Shown piece after piece: positions 1-8,398 of a stretch of 40,896 bases of DNA. Each line of letters begins with the position of its first letter. Position 1 is the first letter of the stretch. This DNA is from Bacteroidota bacterium (GTDB taxonomy: Bacteria; Bacteroidota; Bacteroidia; Chitinophagales; Chitinophagaceae): NCBI GenBank assembly GCA_023411775.1, contig JAEYOL010000262.1, positions 1 through 40,896 of the forward strand. The letters are read 5' to 3'. The position numbers and the translations under genes are program-made. The notes under the pieces are model-generated. The model had not been told where the DNA came from, ran no database searches, and worked only from the letters and a program-made list of their open reading frames with translations.

Positions 1-112
1 GAAATATGATGAATAAAACCAGACCTACCGTCAAGACAAGCATACCCATTGTGCCGATAAACAGCACGGAGGAGACTCCTGAGGATGGGTTAGTGGCTTG
101 AAGGAAAAACAT
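1..112 (-). CDS. Sensor histidine kinase, N-terminal fragment cut by window edge
   Basis: An open frame begins with ATG at 112 and runs off the left edge. The 37 visible residues start MFFLQATNPSSGVSS and continue into one strongly hydrophobic stretch (VLFIGTMGMLVLTVGLVLFIIF), a single membrane helix with almost no outer domain. It starts 18 bases after the stop of the seven-helix protein at 131-835, so the two are probably co-transcribed. The same order (seven-helix protein, then a kinase with one N-terminal helix) is found complete at 30538-32015. The kinase assignment rests on that synteny and on the typical N-terminus; no catalytic domain is visible here. Confidence 0.6.
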   Translation of the reverse strand, partial: MFFLQATNPSSGVSSVLFIGTMGMLVLTVGLVLFIIF

Positions 113-130
113 AATGGTGGGGTGGTAGTT

Positions 131-835
131 TTAATTCATATCTAGGTCGAGGTAAGGTACAGATTTGGAGGCAATTTTTTCTCTATTGTAAAAGCGGTCA
201 AAAAATAATAAAGAAATACTGAAAAAGATATTCTTAATTATATCTGCAATATAAGTCAGGAACCAATATTTGTCGATTTGGGTCTCGTCAACATGATTTA
301 CTAAGATGTTAAAGAAAAACGTGCCGCCGAGATAAATCAACATTCCTATACATAACCAAAAAAAGGGATCGTTATAAATGTAGTCGCTATTTGAGTTTTT
401 GAAGTTTTGATAAAAATAAAATGAGATATATACGAAAATCAAAATCGATTCAATGCCAACAGGGATTGAATCTAAATGACCAGACTTCTTAGCGGTATAT
501 TCGAGAATTAAAAAGCCAACAAATATAGCGCTACAGGTTATGATGAATATCTTGAATCTTCGGCCGGAAATATTCTGCAGAATTAAATAAGTGAAGAAAA
601 AATACTCGCAAAATGTATAGAACAATTGAAACAAGCGAAGGTATGGCCGGGAGATAAAACTGTTGTATGGGTTAGCTAAGAATAATAAGGCAAAAAAAAG
701 TGCTCCGTAGATTGCGACAACTTTGGGGCTATTCCCTCTTTTATTTTTCAATAATAAAAAGACGATAGGGAGAAGTAAGTAAGAATACGTAAGTATATAT
801 AAAAAAAGCTTTTCTATGTCTTGGATTTTGACCAA
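131..835 (-). CDS. Seven-helix membrane protein of a two-component module (function unknown)
   Basis: The 234-residue product is very hydrophobic, with about seven membrane segments (near residues 10-29, 38-55, 68-88, 93-112, 124-142, 156-175 and 192-211) and a short charged tail. It is homologous by eye to the protein at 31305-32015: both carry an EYFxFTY motif after the third helix region, a GIES/VLES motif before helix 5, and an aromatic FW..xG motif at helix 6. The only usable start is TTG at 835, because the upstream frame closes at 851-853; the start is therefore uncertain. It precedes a sensor kinase, as its homologue does. An inferred role is a membrane sensor or signal-input subunit for that kinase. 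No named family was recognised. The gene is AT-rich. Confidence 0.75.
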   Translation of the reverse strand: MVKIQDIEKLFLYILTYSYLLLPIVFLLLKNKRGNSPKVVAIYGALFFALLFLANPYNSFISRPYLRLFQLFYTFCEYFFFTYLILQNISGRRFKIFIITCSAIFVGFLILEYTAKKSGHLDSIPVGIESILIFVYISFYFYQNFKNSNSDYIYNDPFFWLCIGMLIYLGGTFFFNILVNHVDETQIDKYWFLTYIADIIKNIFFSISLLFFDRFYNREKIASKSVPYLDLDMN

Positions 836-1521
836 AAATAGAAAAACTTTCTAGAAAATAAAATACTCGAGCCTTACTCAGCTCCTTCCCAAATAAAAAC
901 TGAGAGTTCGTTATCTCTCACGAGAATTCGAGATACATTCAGTGCCTTTTTCATAACAGTAACGTTTTTTTGTTCTGGAATCGATTCTGGGTGTAAAAAT
1001 TGACAATGTGCAATCGCTTTTCCATGGGGGTATGATGGGTATAAAACCCCTAACCAGCACCCAAGGGCTTAATTATAAATGTTTTTGGTGGATTTACGAA
1101 GATAAAATACCTTTGAAAAATGAGTAATTTAACTATGTTTTTTTAGTAAAAATACCATTTATTATCGTGATTTAACTTAGGATAATTCCGATAATACCGA
1201 TTTGAAGAGTGAATCAGCCGTTTCAAGGTGCTTCTTTAACGAGTCTTGCGACTGGGGATGTTCAACAATAAATTTGAGTTGATGGTATTAATTTACAATC
1301 CGGTAGGGGTTGGTAGACTTAAATATGCTATAAACTTAAGCTGATCCGTAATTAATACAAGTTCTACCGATTATTATGGGAACACCGCGTACCTGGAGAG
1401 GCTAGCCAATCTACTTTGGCTATTATATATTACGTCAAAATAAGAAAAGTAAAAAAGCTACATTTGGCACGGGAAAACACTATCCATTAGATTTATTGAC
1501 TGCTTAAAACCAAAATTGTAC
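836..1521. other. Gene-free stretch of about 690 bp between divergent genes
   Basis: No convincing coding frame was found on either strand. The stretch must hold the promoters of the seven-helix gene (leftward) and of the response regulator (rightward). Small inverted repeats are present: TGAGAG/CTCTCA at 901-920 and a better one at 1403-1422. No pseudogene or mobile-element remnant was recognised. A similar gene-poor stretch lies upstream of the second seven-helix gene at 32016-32671. Confidence 0.6.
1403..1422 (+). promoter_or_regulatory. Small perfect hairpin upstream of response regulator
   Basis: TAGCCAA (1403-1409) and TTGGCTA (1416-1422) form a 7-bp perfect inverted repeat with a 6-base centre, about 100 bases before the regulator's ATG. 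It could be a regulator binding site or a leader hairpin. There is no T run right after it, so it is not an obvious terminator. The function is inferred only from symmetry and position. Confidence 0.3.
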
Positions 1522-2178
1522 ATGACAAGCCAGGAAATCAAAATCGCTATTGCAGACGACCATAAGATATTCCGGGACGGAATCAGAATGGCCTTGAGAG
1601 ACAGAGAATATTTAAAAATTATCTGGGAAGCTGAGGATGGAAAAGACCTGATGCACAAGCTCCAGCTAAAACAACCAGACGTAATCCTGATGGATATAAG
1701 AATGCCTGAAGTGGATGGGATTAATGCAATTAGTTTAATTCGAAAAGAATATGAGTCTTTGAAAATCATAGTTTTAACTATGTACGACGATCAGGAAATG
1801 ATTACAAAGATGATGGAAATGGGGGCCAATGCCTACCTTACCAAAACAACTGATCCAGACGAAATTTACCAGGCGATTCTCACCTGTATGAATGACGACT
1901 TCTATTTTAATGAGTTGGTTAACAAGGCCGTATTACTCAAACTCCAACATAAAAAAACTGTCCGACAGTTTTACCCAAACCCGGTAAAACTTTCAGAAAA
2001 AGAGCTTCGGATTTTGAAGCTAATTTCTGAGGATAAAACAACAGAGGAGATTTCAAAAGAGGTATTTCTAAGTCCGCGAACCATCGAAACCATCCGACAA
2101 AACATGAAGCAAAAAGTCGGTGCGAAAACCATCGCCGGGCTCGTTATGTATGCTATGCGTAACAAGCTGCTGGAATAG
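1522..2178 (+). CDS. NarL/LuxR-type response regulator (orphan in this window)
   Basis: This is a cytoplasmic two-component transcription factor. The receiver domain covers residues 1-120, with acidic pair D12-D13 (AIADDH), phosphoacceptor D58 (VILMDIRMP), and switch residues in LTMYDD and LTKTT. A LuxR-type helix-turn-helix covers about residues 150-215 (SEKELRILKLISEDKTTEEI, then SPRTIETIRQNMKQKVGAKT). The ATG at 1522 is preferred to an in-frame TTG six bases earlier. No kinase lies on the same strand next to it, and the nearest is the divergent truncated one at the left edge. It resembles the regulator at 29870-30541 in size and layout. Confidence 0.9.
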   Translation: MTSQEIKIAIADDHKIFRDGIRMALRDREYLKIIWEAEDGKDLMHKLQLKQPDVILMDIRMPEVDGINAISLIRKEYESLKIIVLTMYDDQEMITKMMEMGANAYLTKTTDPDEIYQAILTCMNDDFYFNELVNKAVLLKLQHKKTVRQFYPNPVKLSEKELRILKLISEDKTTEEISKEVFLSPRTIETIRQNMKQKVGAKTIAGLVMYAMRNKLLE

Positions 2179-2236
2179 TCAATATTATTCCGGTATTTAA
2201 CTTAAGCTTTTGCTGTTTCGGTTAAGCCTTTCTTTT

Positions 2237-2983
2237 ATGGAGAATATTAACAACACCTATTTTGAGGGTTACTATAAGAATATCTGGAAAAATATTGTTC
2301 CGGAGGAATTAACTATTCGTGAGGCTGACTTTATTCGTAACTATTTTAAAGTTCAACCGGGATATCGTGTACTGGATTTGATGTGCGGTTATGGACGCCA
2401 TGCTATTGCTCTCGCAAAAAGCGGGATGCACGTGACCGCTGTAGATAACCTCAAAGACTATATAGAAGAGGTTAGAGCTATTGCGGCTAAAGAAAATTTA
2501 CGGATAGACGCCGTTCAGTCAGATGTTGCAGAGTTTGAAGCGGGTGGATCATATGATTTGGCATTATGTATGGGCAATAGCCTCTGTTTTTTTGATAAGG
2601 AAGATACAGTGAAAATTTTGACGATGGTGGGCCGGCATTTGAAACCGGAAGGATATTTTCTCATCAATTCGTGGATGTTGGCCGAAATCGCATTTAAAGA
2701 TTTTAGAGAACGATCGTGGTCTAAAGTTGGAGACCTGAAATTTATCACGGAGAGTAAATATTTCACAAAACCGTCCCGGATAGAAACCGACCACCTCATA
2801 CTTGCCGCTGACGGCAAAACAGAATCAAAAAAGGCAATCGACTATATCTACTCGATAAATGAAATGGAAGAAATATTAAAAACTGCCGGGTTTGATCTGG
2901 TAGAAATTTATAGTATTCCCGGTAAAAAGAAATTTACACTCGGCGATCCCAGAGCATATATAATCGGTCAAAAAAAACCCTGA
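2237..2983 (+). CDS. Class I SAM-dependent methyltransferase
   Basis: The 248-residue protein has a Rossmann-type SAM-binding motif I (YRVLDLMCGYGRHAIALA, about residues 45-62), an acidic residue ending strand 2 (VTAVDN) and a later LALCMGNSL segment matching motif IV. This is the usual class I fold; the substrate cannot be read from sequence. The ATG at 2237 (MENINNTYFEGYY) is preferred over a TTG 27 bases upstream because the conserved part starts there. It is about 60 bp downstream of the response regulator on the same strand and converges on the gene pair at 3009-4045. The family has small-molecule and protein methyltransferases. Confidence 0.85.
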   Translation: MENINNTYFEGYYKNIWKNIVPEELTIREADFIRNYFKVQPGYRVLDLMCGYGRHAIALAKSGMHVTAVDNLKDYIEEVRAIAAKENLRIDAVQSDVAEFEAGGSYDLALCMGNSLCFFDKEDTVKILTMVGRHLKPEGYFLINSWMLAEIAFKDFRERSWSKVGDLKFITESKYFTKPSRIETDHLILAADGKTESKKAIDYIYSINEMEEILKTAGFDLVEIYSIPGKKKFTLGDPRAYIIGQKKP

Positions 2984-3008
2984 TTTATAGCATTCAGTTT
3001 AAAAGTAA

Positions 3009-3161
3009 TCATAGATCATCAGATTCGTTTTTCTTTTTCCGGTATCTACCACTGCTGAACCGGCGTGGCTGGCGTTTTGTCCGCCTGTAATTTGTCCCCA
3101 TGATTTTCCAGACAAGGTAGACCACAAGCACCACTACTATCAGTATTACCGGGTAATTCAT
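3009..3161 (-). CDS. 50-residue single-helix membrane miniprotein
   Basis: An open frame of 50 codons starts with ATG at 3161-3159, overlapping the TGA of the upstream secreted-protein gene (TGATG arrangement), and stops at 3011-3009. The product is MNYPVILIVVVLVVYLVW, a clean N-terminal membrane helix, then a very basic tail (NYRRTKRQPRRF, RYRKKK) ending in acidic NESDDL. The stop/start overlap suggests translational coupling. The composition (one helix followed by Arg/Lys-rich cytosolic tail, positive-inside) is what a real small membrane protein looks like and is unlikely by chance. No family recognised. Moderate confidence because it is short. Confidence 0.6.
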   Translation of the reverse strand: MNYPVILIVVVLVVYLVWKIMGTNYRRTKRQPRRFSSGRYRKKKNESDDL

Positions 3162-4045
3162 CACGGGGATTTTAAGTGAATCACGACAGTTGTTTTCGAG
3201 TTTACCGGTGTAGTGCCACCCATTGCTTCCATTGTACCGCCAGCTTCTGTTATTGAAATTTTCTCTTTTATTATTCCTGTGGCCCTATCAACAATGATTT
3301 TTCCGGCTCCGTTACCATTAAGAGTCGTCGTCGCTTCGTTTCCTGCCAGTTTTGCCTTAGCGATAAGAGTAGAATAGCTTTTAAAATCAATGATGAGCGT
3401 TGAGTCTGTGGAGCCCGATAGTGTATAGATAGTTTTAAGGCTACCATTTGCATTTTGGCTTGAATCAGCCCAGCTTTCACCAATGCCAACACCATTATTT
3501 GGCAGGATCATAAAAAAACTGGCCTGTCCCTCATGCGGGGGAATTACCATATCAGAAATGTCTTTGAGCATATTCAATACTATCGCCGTCCTGTCATCCG
3601 TAACAACACTGCCTGTCTCTTTCGGGTTGACCGCTACTACCTGTCCTAAGCTGTCGATCGTCATCTCATACTTTTTCGAAAGAATATTTTTTATGGGGTC
3701 ACCAAACGGTCCGGCAAGGTCAGAGCTGTCATCCGAATTAAAAGAATGTTTTTGACCCATTCCGTTAAATTGGAAACGAATATTCTGACCTTTGTGTTGT
3801 AATGTGGTGTTGTGGCCGGTTGAATTCAAAACTTTGTAGTTGAATAAGGCTGTGCCATCCACCTCAAAACTGATGGCATTGTTCATCGCCTGTTGCGTTA
3901 CGATTGACTTGAGATCCACTTGAATATTCAGAGACTTTCCAGGTGTGAAATAAAGTTTACCCTGGATTTTTTGTCCATAAACATCCGAACGACAAACAAT
4001 CAAAAAAAATATTAGTCCTGAAATCGCCAAAAAAAAAGTCCGCAT
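3161..4045 (-). CDS. Secreted protein, DUF6263-like
   Basis: The 294-residue protein has an N-terminal signal peptide (RTFFLAISGLIFFLIVCRS, cleavage probably near VYGQ-K at about residue 25). The rest is beta-rich, with alternating polar and hydrophobic residues and little helix. The layout (TPGKSLNIQVDLKS early, MTIDSLGQVVAVNP in the middle, GAGKIIVDRATGIIKE late) matches my memory of Bacteroidota DUF6263 proteins, whose biochemical role is unknown. It is probably periplasmic. The stop codon overlaps the ATG of the miniprotein at 3009-3161, and the gene is divergent from the protease at 4169. The family name is tentative. Confidence 0.7.
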   Translation of the reverse strand: MRTFFLAISGLIFFLIVCRSDVYGQKIQGKLYFTPGKSLNIQVDLKSIVTQQAMNNAISFEVDGTALFNYKVLNSTGHNTTLQHKGQNIRFQFNGMGQKHSFNSDDSSDLAGPFGDPIKNILSKKYEMTIDSLGQVVAVNPKETGSVVTDDRTAIVLNMLKDISDMVIPPHEGQASFFMILPNNGVGIGESWADSSQNANGSLKTIYTLSGSTDSTLIIDFKSYSTLIAKAKLAGNEATTTLNGNGAGKIIVDRATGIIKEKISITEAGGTMEAMGGTTPVNSKTTVVIHLKSP

Positions 4046-4168
4046 ACATCAAAAATGACAAAACTTATTCAATATTGGCGCAGGTTGTTGAAAAAATCTA
4101 ACTAATTCCCAGGGTTGATACAATATTGCATCGAACTTATTACATTTAGTTAATAAAATTTTCGAGAT

Positions 4169-5752
4169 ATGCCAATCAGGATGACAGATGATCCCCAAGA
4201 CCCGAATCAAAATGATTATAACGATGATAGTGGCGGTAGAAGAAACGTGCCGGGTGGCGGCGGAGGCGGCCTTTTTTCTTTACTTCCCTTATTGCTAAGC
4301 CTGTTTAAAGGGAAAGGCATTTTTCTTCTTCTAATACTTGGCGTCGGCGCCTATTTTTTTCTTGGCCGCGGAAATTGTAACCTCCAGGACATTGCTCAGT
4401 CAATTTTCTCTCAAAGTGGATATAGTTTTAACCCGGCCGAATTTAATAAGGCATCAGTTTATGAAGGATTGGAAGACGACCCGGGAAAAAATCCATTGCC
4501 TGAAGCAGTTTCATTGTTGCGCTTCGCGCCTCAACGCGGCGATCAGGGTCAGCAGGGGAGCTGCGTTGCGTGGAGCAGTGCATATGCAGCCAGAACGGTC
4601 CTCGAAGCCGCATCTACAGGTGTAGATCCCAACCAGATCAGATTCAGTCCTTCGTTCATGTATAATCAAATTGGTTTGGATGATTGCCAGGGTTCTTATA
4701 TACAAAGAGCCATGGACCAGATGTCAAGGCAAGGGGCCTTACCCCTCAACCAATTCCCTTACGATGAACGGGATTGCACCCGTCAGCCCAATAGCAGCCA
4801 TGTCCAACAGGCTTCGCAATATAAAATTCATGGATTTACACGTCTTACTAACGGGGATAATATCAACTCCATTAATGTGCGCGCAGTAAAAGAACATTTG
4901 GCAAAAGATGCTCCTGTAGTGATCGGGATGATGGTCGGCCAGAGTTTTATGCAAGAAATGATAGGCAAAGAACTGTGGCAACCTAGTGGCATGGACGCGT
5001 CACAGGTTGGTATGGGTGGTCATGCCATGTGTGTAATTGGATACGATGATAGAAAATTCGGCGGAGCGTTCCAGATCATGAATAGCTGGGGACCTCAATG
5101 GGGGAAAGAAGGTATTGCCTGGGTCAGGTATGGTGATTTCAAAAATTATGTGCGTGAAGCTTATGGAATTGACCCGCTACCTAAACGGGGAGCTGTTGCT
5201 AATATTCCGCTGGAATGTACAATAGGACTGGTGGACAACGCAACAAAACAGAATATCCAATTGCGCTCAACTGGTGGTAATGAATTTCAAACAGTAAACC
5301 CTATACGAGTTGGAACAAGATTTAAGATGGAAGTTAAAAACGCGACCGAATGTTATATCTATATTTTCGGACAAGATGAAAGAGGAAAGAGTTTTGTGTT
5401 ATTCCCTTATCTGAAGCCAGGTGAAACAGTTTCCAAGCATTCACCTTATTGCGGTATTACTGGCTACCGCTTGTTTCCAAAGTCACAATCACTGGAAGCG
5501 GATAGTATAGGCACAAAAGATTATATCGCTATAGTAGCCAGTAAAGATGAACTGGATTATAATAGCCTGAATGCTGCAATTAGCAACAGTAACCAGTCCG
5601 GCTATGCAGGAAAGGTCAATGATGCACTACGAAGTATTTTGATTCGATCTACCGGCTTTAGTACAGGCGCAAATGGCAGCATTTACTTTAAGGCGAATGC
5701 GAATGATAATAAAGCTGTTGCGACAATTGTAGCTTTTGACAAGACAAAGTAA
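4169..5752 (+). CDS. Membrane-anchored papain-like (C1A) cysteine protease with DUF4384-like tail
   Basis: The 527-residue protein has a polar N-terminus with a Gly run (residues 29-34), one membrane helix at about 37-66, and a papain-fold domain at about 110-345. Catalytic residues are visible: oxyanion Q126 and nucleophile C132 (DQGQQGSCVAW), H285 (GGHAMCVIGYDD) and N305 (MNSWGPQWG). The C-terminal 170 residues (CTIGLVDNA, FKMEVKNATECYIYIFGQDE, VLFPY) resemble DUF4384 domains. There is no signal peptidase site, so the protein is probably anchored with the catalytic domain outside the cytoplasm. It is followed 23 bp later by a secreted thioredoxin-like protein, which may act on the same envelope substrates; that link is inference. 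The substrate is unknown. Confidence 0.88.
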   Translation: MPIRMTDDPQDPNQNDYNDDSGGRRNVPGGGGGGLFSLLPLLLSLFKGKGIFLLLILGVGAYFFLGRGNCNLQDIAQSIFSQSGYSFNPAEFNKASVYEGLEDDPGKNPLPEAVSLLRFAPQRGDQGQQGSCVAWSSAYAARTVLEAASTGVDPNQIRFSPSFMYNQIGLDDCQGSYIQRAMDQMSRQGALPLNQFPYDERDCTRQPNSSHVQQASQYKIHGFTRLTNGDNINSINVRAVKEHLAKDAPVVIGMMVGQSFMQEMIGKELWQPSGMDASQVGMGGHAMCVIGYDDRKFGGAFQIMNSWGPQWGKEGIAWVRYGDFKNYVREAYGIDPLPKRGAVANIPLECTIGLVDNATKQNIQLRSTGGNEFQTVNPIRVGTRFKMEVKNATECYIYIFGQDERGKSFVLFPYLKPGETVSKHSPYCGITGYRLFPKSQSLEADSIGTKDYIAIVASKDELDYNSLNAAISNSNQSGYAGKVNDALRSILIRSTGFSTGANGSIYFKANANDNKAVATIVAFDKTK

Positions 5753-5775
5753 ACTATAGGTAGTATAAAGACTAA

Positions 5776-6279
5776 ATGAAGAATATGAGGTTATTTCTTG
5801 TGGTAGTTTTATCAGTTTTCTTTTCAACGACCACCTTATCTCAGGATCTGAGTAAATTTAAGCTGTATAAGCCTGATGAAGATGCCGAGATGAAATTGTC
5901 CGAAGTGGTAACCCGCGCGGGGAAGGAAGGCAAACATATTTTTGTACAAATAGGAGGGAACTGGTGTATATGGTGCGCCCGTTTTAACGATTTGGCGACC
6001 ACCAATAAATCCGTGGATTCCGTAATAAACAAAAATTATGTTGTGTATCATCTTAATTATAGTAAGGAAAACAAGAATGAAAAATTATTGGCACGATTTG
6101 CTTACCCGCAAAGATTTGGGTTCCCTGTATTTCTTATCTTAAATGACAAAGGAGAATTAATTCACACTCAAAATTCGGCCTACCTTGAAGAGGGTAAAGG
6201 GTATGATGTAAAAACCGTTGTAAGTTTTTTATCGGACTGGTCACCAGCAGCGCTTGATCCAAAAAATTATATGGAGTAA
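5776..6279 (+). CDS. Secreted thioredoxin-family protein
   Basis: The 167-residue protein has a signal peptide (MRLFLVVVLSVFFSTTTLSQ). The thioredoxin fold shows a WCIWC redox centre (C64/C67) and the cis-proline region FGFPVFLILND. It resembles the DUF255/thioredoxin_7-type periplasmic proteins of Bacteroidota. The likely role is thiol reduction or isomerisation in the periplasm. It lies between the papain-like protease and a DUF4442 gene and overlaps the latter by one base (TAATG), so an operon 4169-6770 is likely. Confidence 0.87.
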   Translation: MKNMRLFLVVVLSVFFSTTTLSQDLSKFKLYKPDEDAEMKLSEVVTRAGKEGKHIFVQIGGNWCIWCARFNDLATTNKSVDSVINKNYVVYHLNYSKENKNEKLLARFAYPQRFGFPVFLILNDKGELIHTQNSAYLEEGKGYDVKTVVSFLSDWSPAALDPKNYME

Positions 6280-6770
6280 TGAAAACGGACGGTATTGACT
6301 CTTACCTGAAAATGGTGAGGCATCCGGTCAAGTTTAGGATGTTCTTATTAACCCGCCTGCCCAGTGCTTTTTTTTGTGGCGTGCGTGTTCGAAGTATTGA
6401 CAAAGACCATTGCACGGCAAGTGTTCCTTATAAATGGCTATCGCGAAATCCCTTCAGGTCAACATATTTTGCCTGTCTTTCCATGGCTGCAGAGATGAGC
6501 ACCGGGGCTTTAGCGATGATGTACGTTTATCATAGATCTCCCGGCGTTTCCATGCTGGTGGTAAGGGTGGAGTCTGAATATTTCAAAAAGGCAAACGGTA
6601 GAACCACTTTTAGTTGTCATGATGGCGAAGAGTTTCGAAAAGAAATAGAGGAATGTATCTCAACTGGTGAAGGTCGTATGGTGAAGGCAAGGTCGATTGG
6701 TACAAATGATAGAGGGGAGGTAATAGCGGAATTCTTAGTTACGTGGTCTTTTAAAGTTCGGAAGTCTTAA
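6279..6770 (+). CDS. DUF4442 hot-dog-fold protein
   Basis: The 163-residue cytoplasmic protein matches the DUF4442 pattern: an N-terminal helix, CTASVPYKWLSRNPFRSTYF, then a central AAEMSTGALAMM helix and a C-terminal strand set (VIAEFLVTWSFKV). DUF4442 proteins have the hot-dog thioesterase fold and may act on acyl thioesters; no catalytic residue can be assigned with certainty. The ATG overlaps the preceding stop, indicating translational coupling to the thioredoxin-like gene, although the predicted compartments differ. Confidence 0.83.
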   Translation: MKTDGIDSYLKMVRHPVKFRMFLLTRLPSAFFCGVRVRSIDKDHCTASVPYKWLSRNPFRSTYFACLSMAAEMSTGALAMMYVYHRSPGVSMLVVRVESEYFKKANGRTTFSCHDGEEFRKEIEECISTGEGRMVKARSIGTNDRGEVIAEFLVTWSFKVRKS

Positions 6771-6831
6771 CGTTGATTTTTTTTAAAACAACCCAAAAGA
6801 ATTATGATTCTTAGGGCTCATCGAAATTAAT

Positions 6832-8235
6832 ATGAAGATAGCATTTCACGGCGCGGCGCGAACTGTTACAGGTTCTAAGCACCTGGTCACTTTAAAGAAT
6901 GGCAAAAAAATATTGCTCGATTGTGGTATGTTCCAGGGAATGGGCCGCGAAACAGATGCTCTCAATCGGGATTTCGGGTTTGAGCCTTCAGAAGTAGATT
7001 TAATGGTTCTCTCGCATGCACATATCGATCACAGCGGACTCATACCTAAACTGGTAAAAGATGGCTTTGCCGGGAAAATTTATTGTACACACGCTACCAG
7101 CGACCTTGCCCGGATACTCCTGGAGGATTCGGGTGAGATACAGGAAAGTGACGTAAAATACAGCAATAAAAGGCGGCTGGCTGAAGGTAAACAGATGTTG
7201 CAGCCACTATATACAGTTGAAGATGCGAAAAGTAGCCTGGATAGGTTTATCGACGTTTCTTATGGAAGATGGCAGCAGATAATGGATGACGTGGAAGTAA
7301 TGTTTACGGATGCAGGGCATATCATAGGAAGCGCCTGTGTTCACCTCCGAATTACAGAGAACGGGATAACAAGACAAATTAGTTTCAGCGGGGATGTAGG
7401 CCGGTACAGAGATATTATTTTAAAATCACCCGAAGTATTCCCACAGGCTGATTATATTATTCTCGAATCGACATACGGTAATAGTCTTCATGAAGAGATG
7501 CGAACTACGCCTGAGCATTTACTGGAATGGATAAACAAAACCTGCATTGAAAAAAAGGGGAAGTTAATTATGCCAGCGTTTAGCGTCGGCCGAACCCAGG
7601 AAATTTTATTCTCTCTGAACCAACTGGAGTTGGAAAACCGCCTGCCCAAACTGGATTATTTTCTGGACAGCCCATTAAGTTTGGAAGCGACCGAACTTAC
7701 TAAAAGATATCCTGAATACTTCAATCGTTATATCCAGAAAATCCTCAAATCAGATTCGGATCCGTTTTCTTTTCAGGGACTGAAGTATGTCAAAACCGTC
7801 GAGCAATCAAAACTGCTGAACTTTAGAAATGAGCCCTGCGTTATTATTTCTGCAAGCGGTATGGCTGAAGCCGGCAGGGTTAAGCATCATATAAGTAATA
7901 ATATCGAAAACAGCCGGAACACTATTCTGATGACGGGATATTGTGAACCAAGCTCGCTTGGAGCCAGGTTAATGTCCGGTGTCAAGGAAGTCTCGATTTT
8001 TGGAGTTGTCCATGAGGTTCATGCAGAAGTTGGATCAGTACGCAGTATGAGCGCTCATGGGGATTACGAAGACCTCAGTCAATGGCTGGCTTGCCAGGAT
8101 CCCCGGGCCGTCAGCAAACTTTTCCTTGTACACGGTGAATACGATGTGCAGCAAGCGTTTAAAGATAGGCTTTTGCGTAAAGGTTTCACTGATGTGGAAA
8201 TACCTTCCCGGCACTCAGAAATCGGACTGGGTTAA
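6832..8235 (+). CDS. Beta-CASP metallo-beta-lactamase-fold RNA-processing-type hydrolase
   Basis: The 467-residue protein has the metallo-beta-lactamase domain with HxHxDH (SHAHIDHSG, H62/H64/D66/H67), a later zinc ligand in DAGHIIGSA, and SFSGDVGR. A beta-CASP domain follows (about residues 195-375: LIMPAFSVGRTQEILFSLNQ), then the C-terminal motif CVIISASGMAEAGRVKHH and VHGEYD, the RNA-specificity region. It belongs to the YsgA/CPSF-like exonuclease family, so RNA is the likely substrate. It starts 61 bp after the DUF4442 gene. The length is normal for the family. Confidence 0.92.
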   Translation: MKIAFHGAARTVTGSKHLVTLKNGKKILLDCGMFQGMGRETDALNRDFGFEPSEVDLMVLSHAHIDHSGLIPKLVKDGFAGKIYCTHATSDLARILLEDSGEIQESDVKYSNKRRLAEGKQMLQPLYTVEDAKSSLDRFIDVSYGRWQQIMDDVEVMFTDAGHIIGSACVHLRITENGITRQISFSGDVGRYRDIILKSPEVFPQADYIILESTYGNSLHEEMRTTPEHLLEWINKTCIEKKGKLIMPAFSVGRTQEILFSLNQLELENRLPKLDYFLDSPLSLEATELTKRYPEYFNRYIQKILKSDSDPFSFQGLKYVKTVEQSKLLNFRNEPCVIISASGMAEAGRVKHHISNNIENSRNTILMTGYCEPSSLGARLMSGVKEVSIFGVVHEVHAEVGSVRSMSAHGDYEDLSQWLACQDPRAVSKLFLVHGEYDVQQAFKDRLLRKGFTDVEIPSRHSEIGLG

Positions 8236-8398
8236 TCTATCTTTCAAACGTCCGTTACTGTTTTGTTAATTTCAATTCTAATACCTATCGGGCTGGAACC
8301 CAGAGCCTAAAGGTCAATAATTTTCACAACTCCTTAATAAACCCGGCACACAATTTTCCGTTCTTAATAGTGACTTCAATAAACAAAAGGGAGGAACT

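Noticed and set aside
1027..1050. GGGGT/ACCCC inverted repeat in the 836-1521 stretch
   Set aside because: Only 5 bp arms with a long loop; expected by chance.
1458..1769. 103-codon open frame, minus strand, overlapping the response regulator
   Set aside because: It lies antisense to a well-supported receiver-domain gene.
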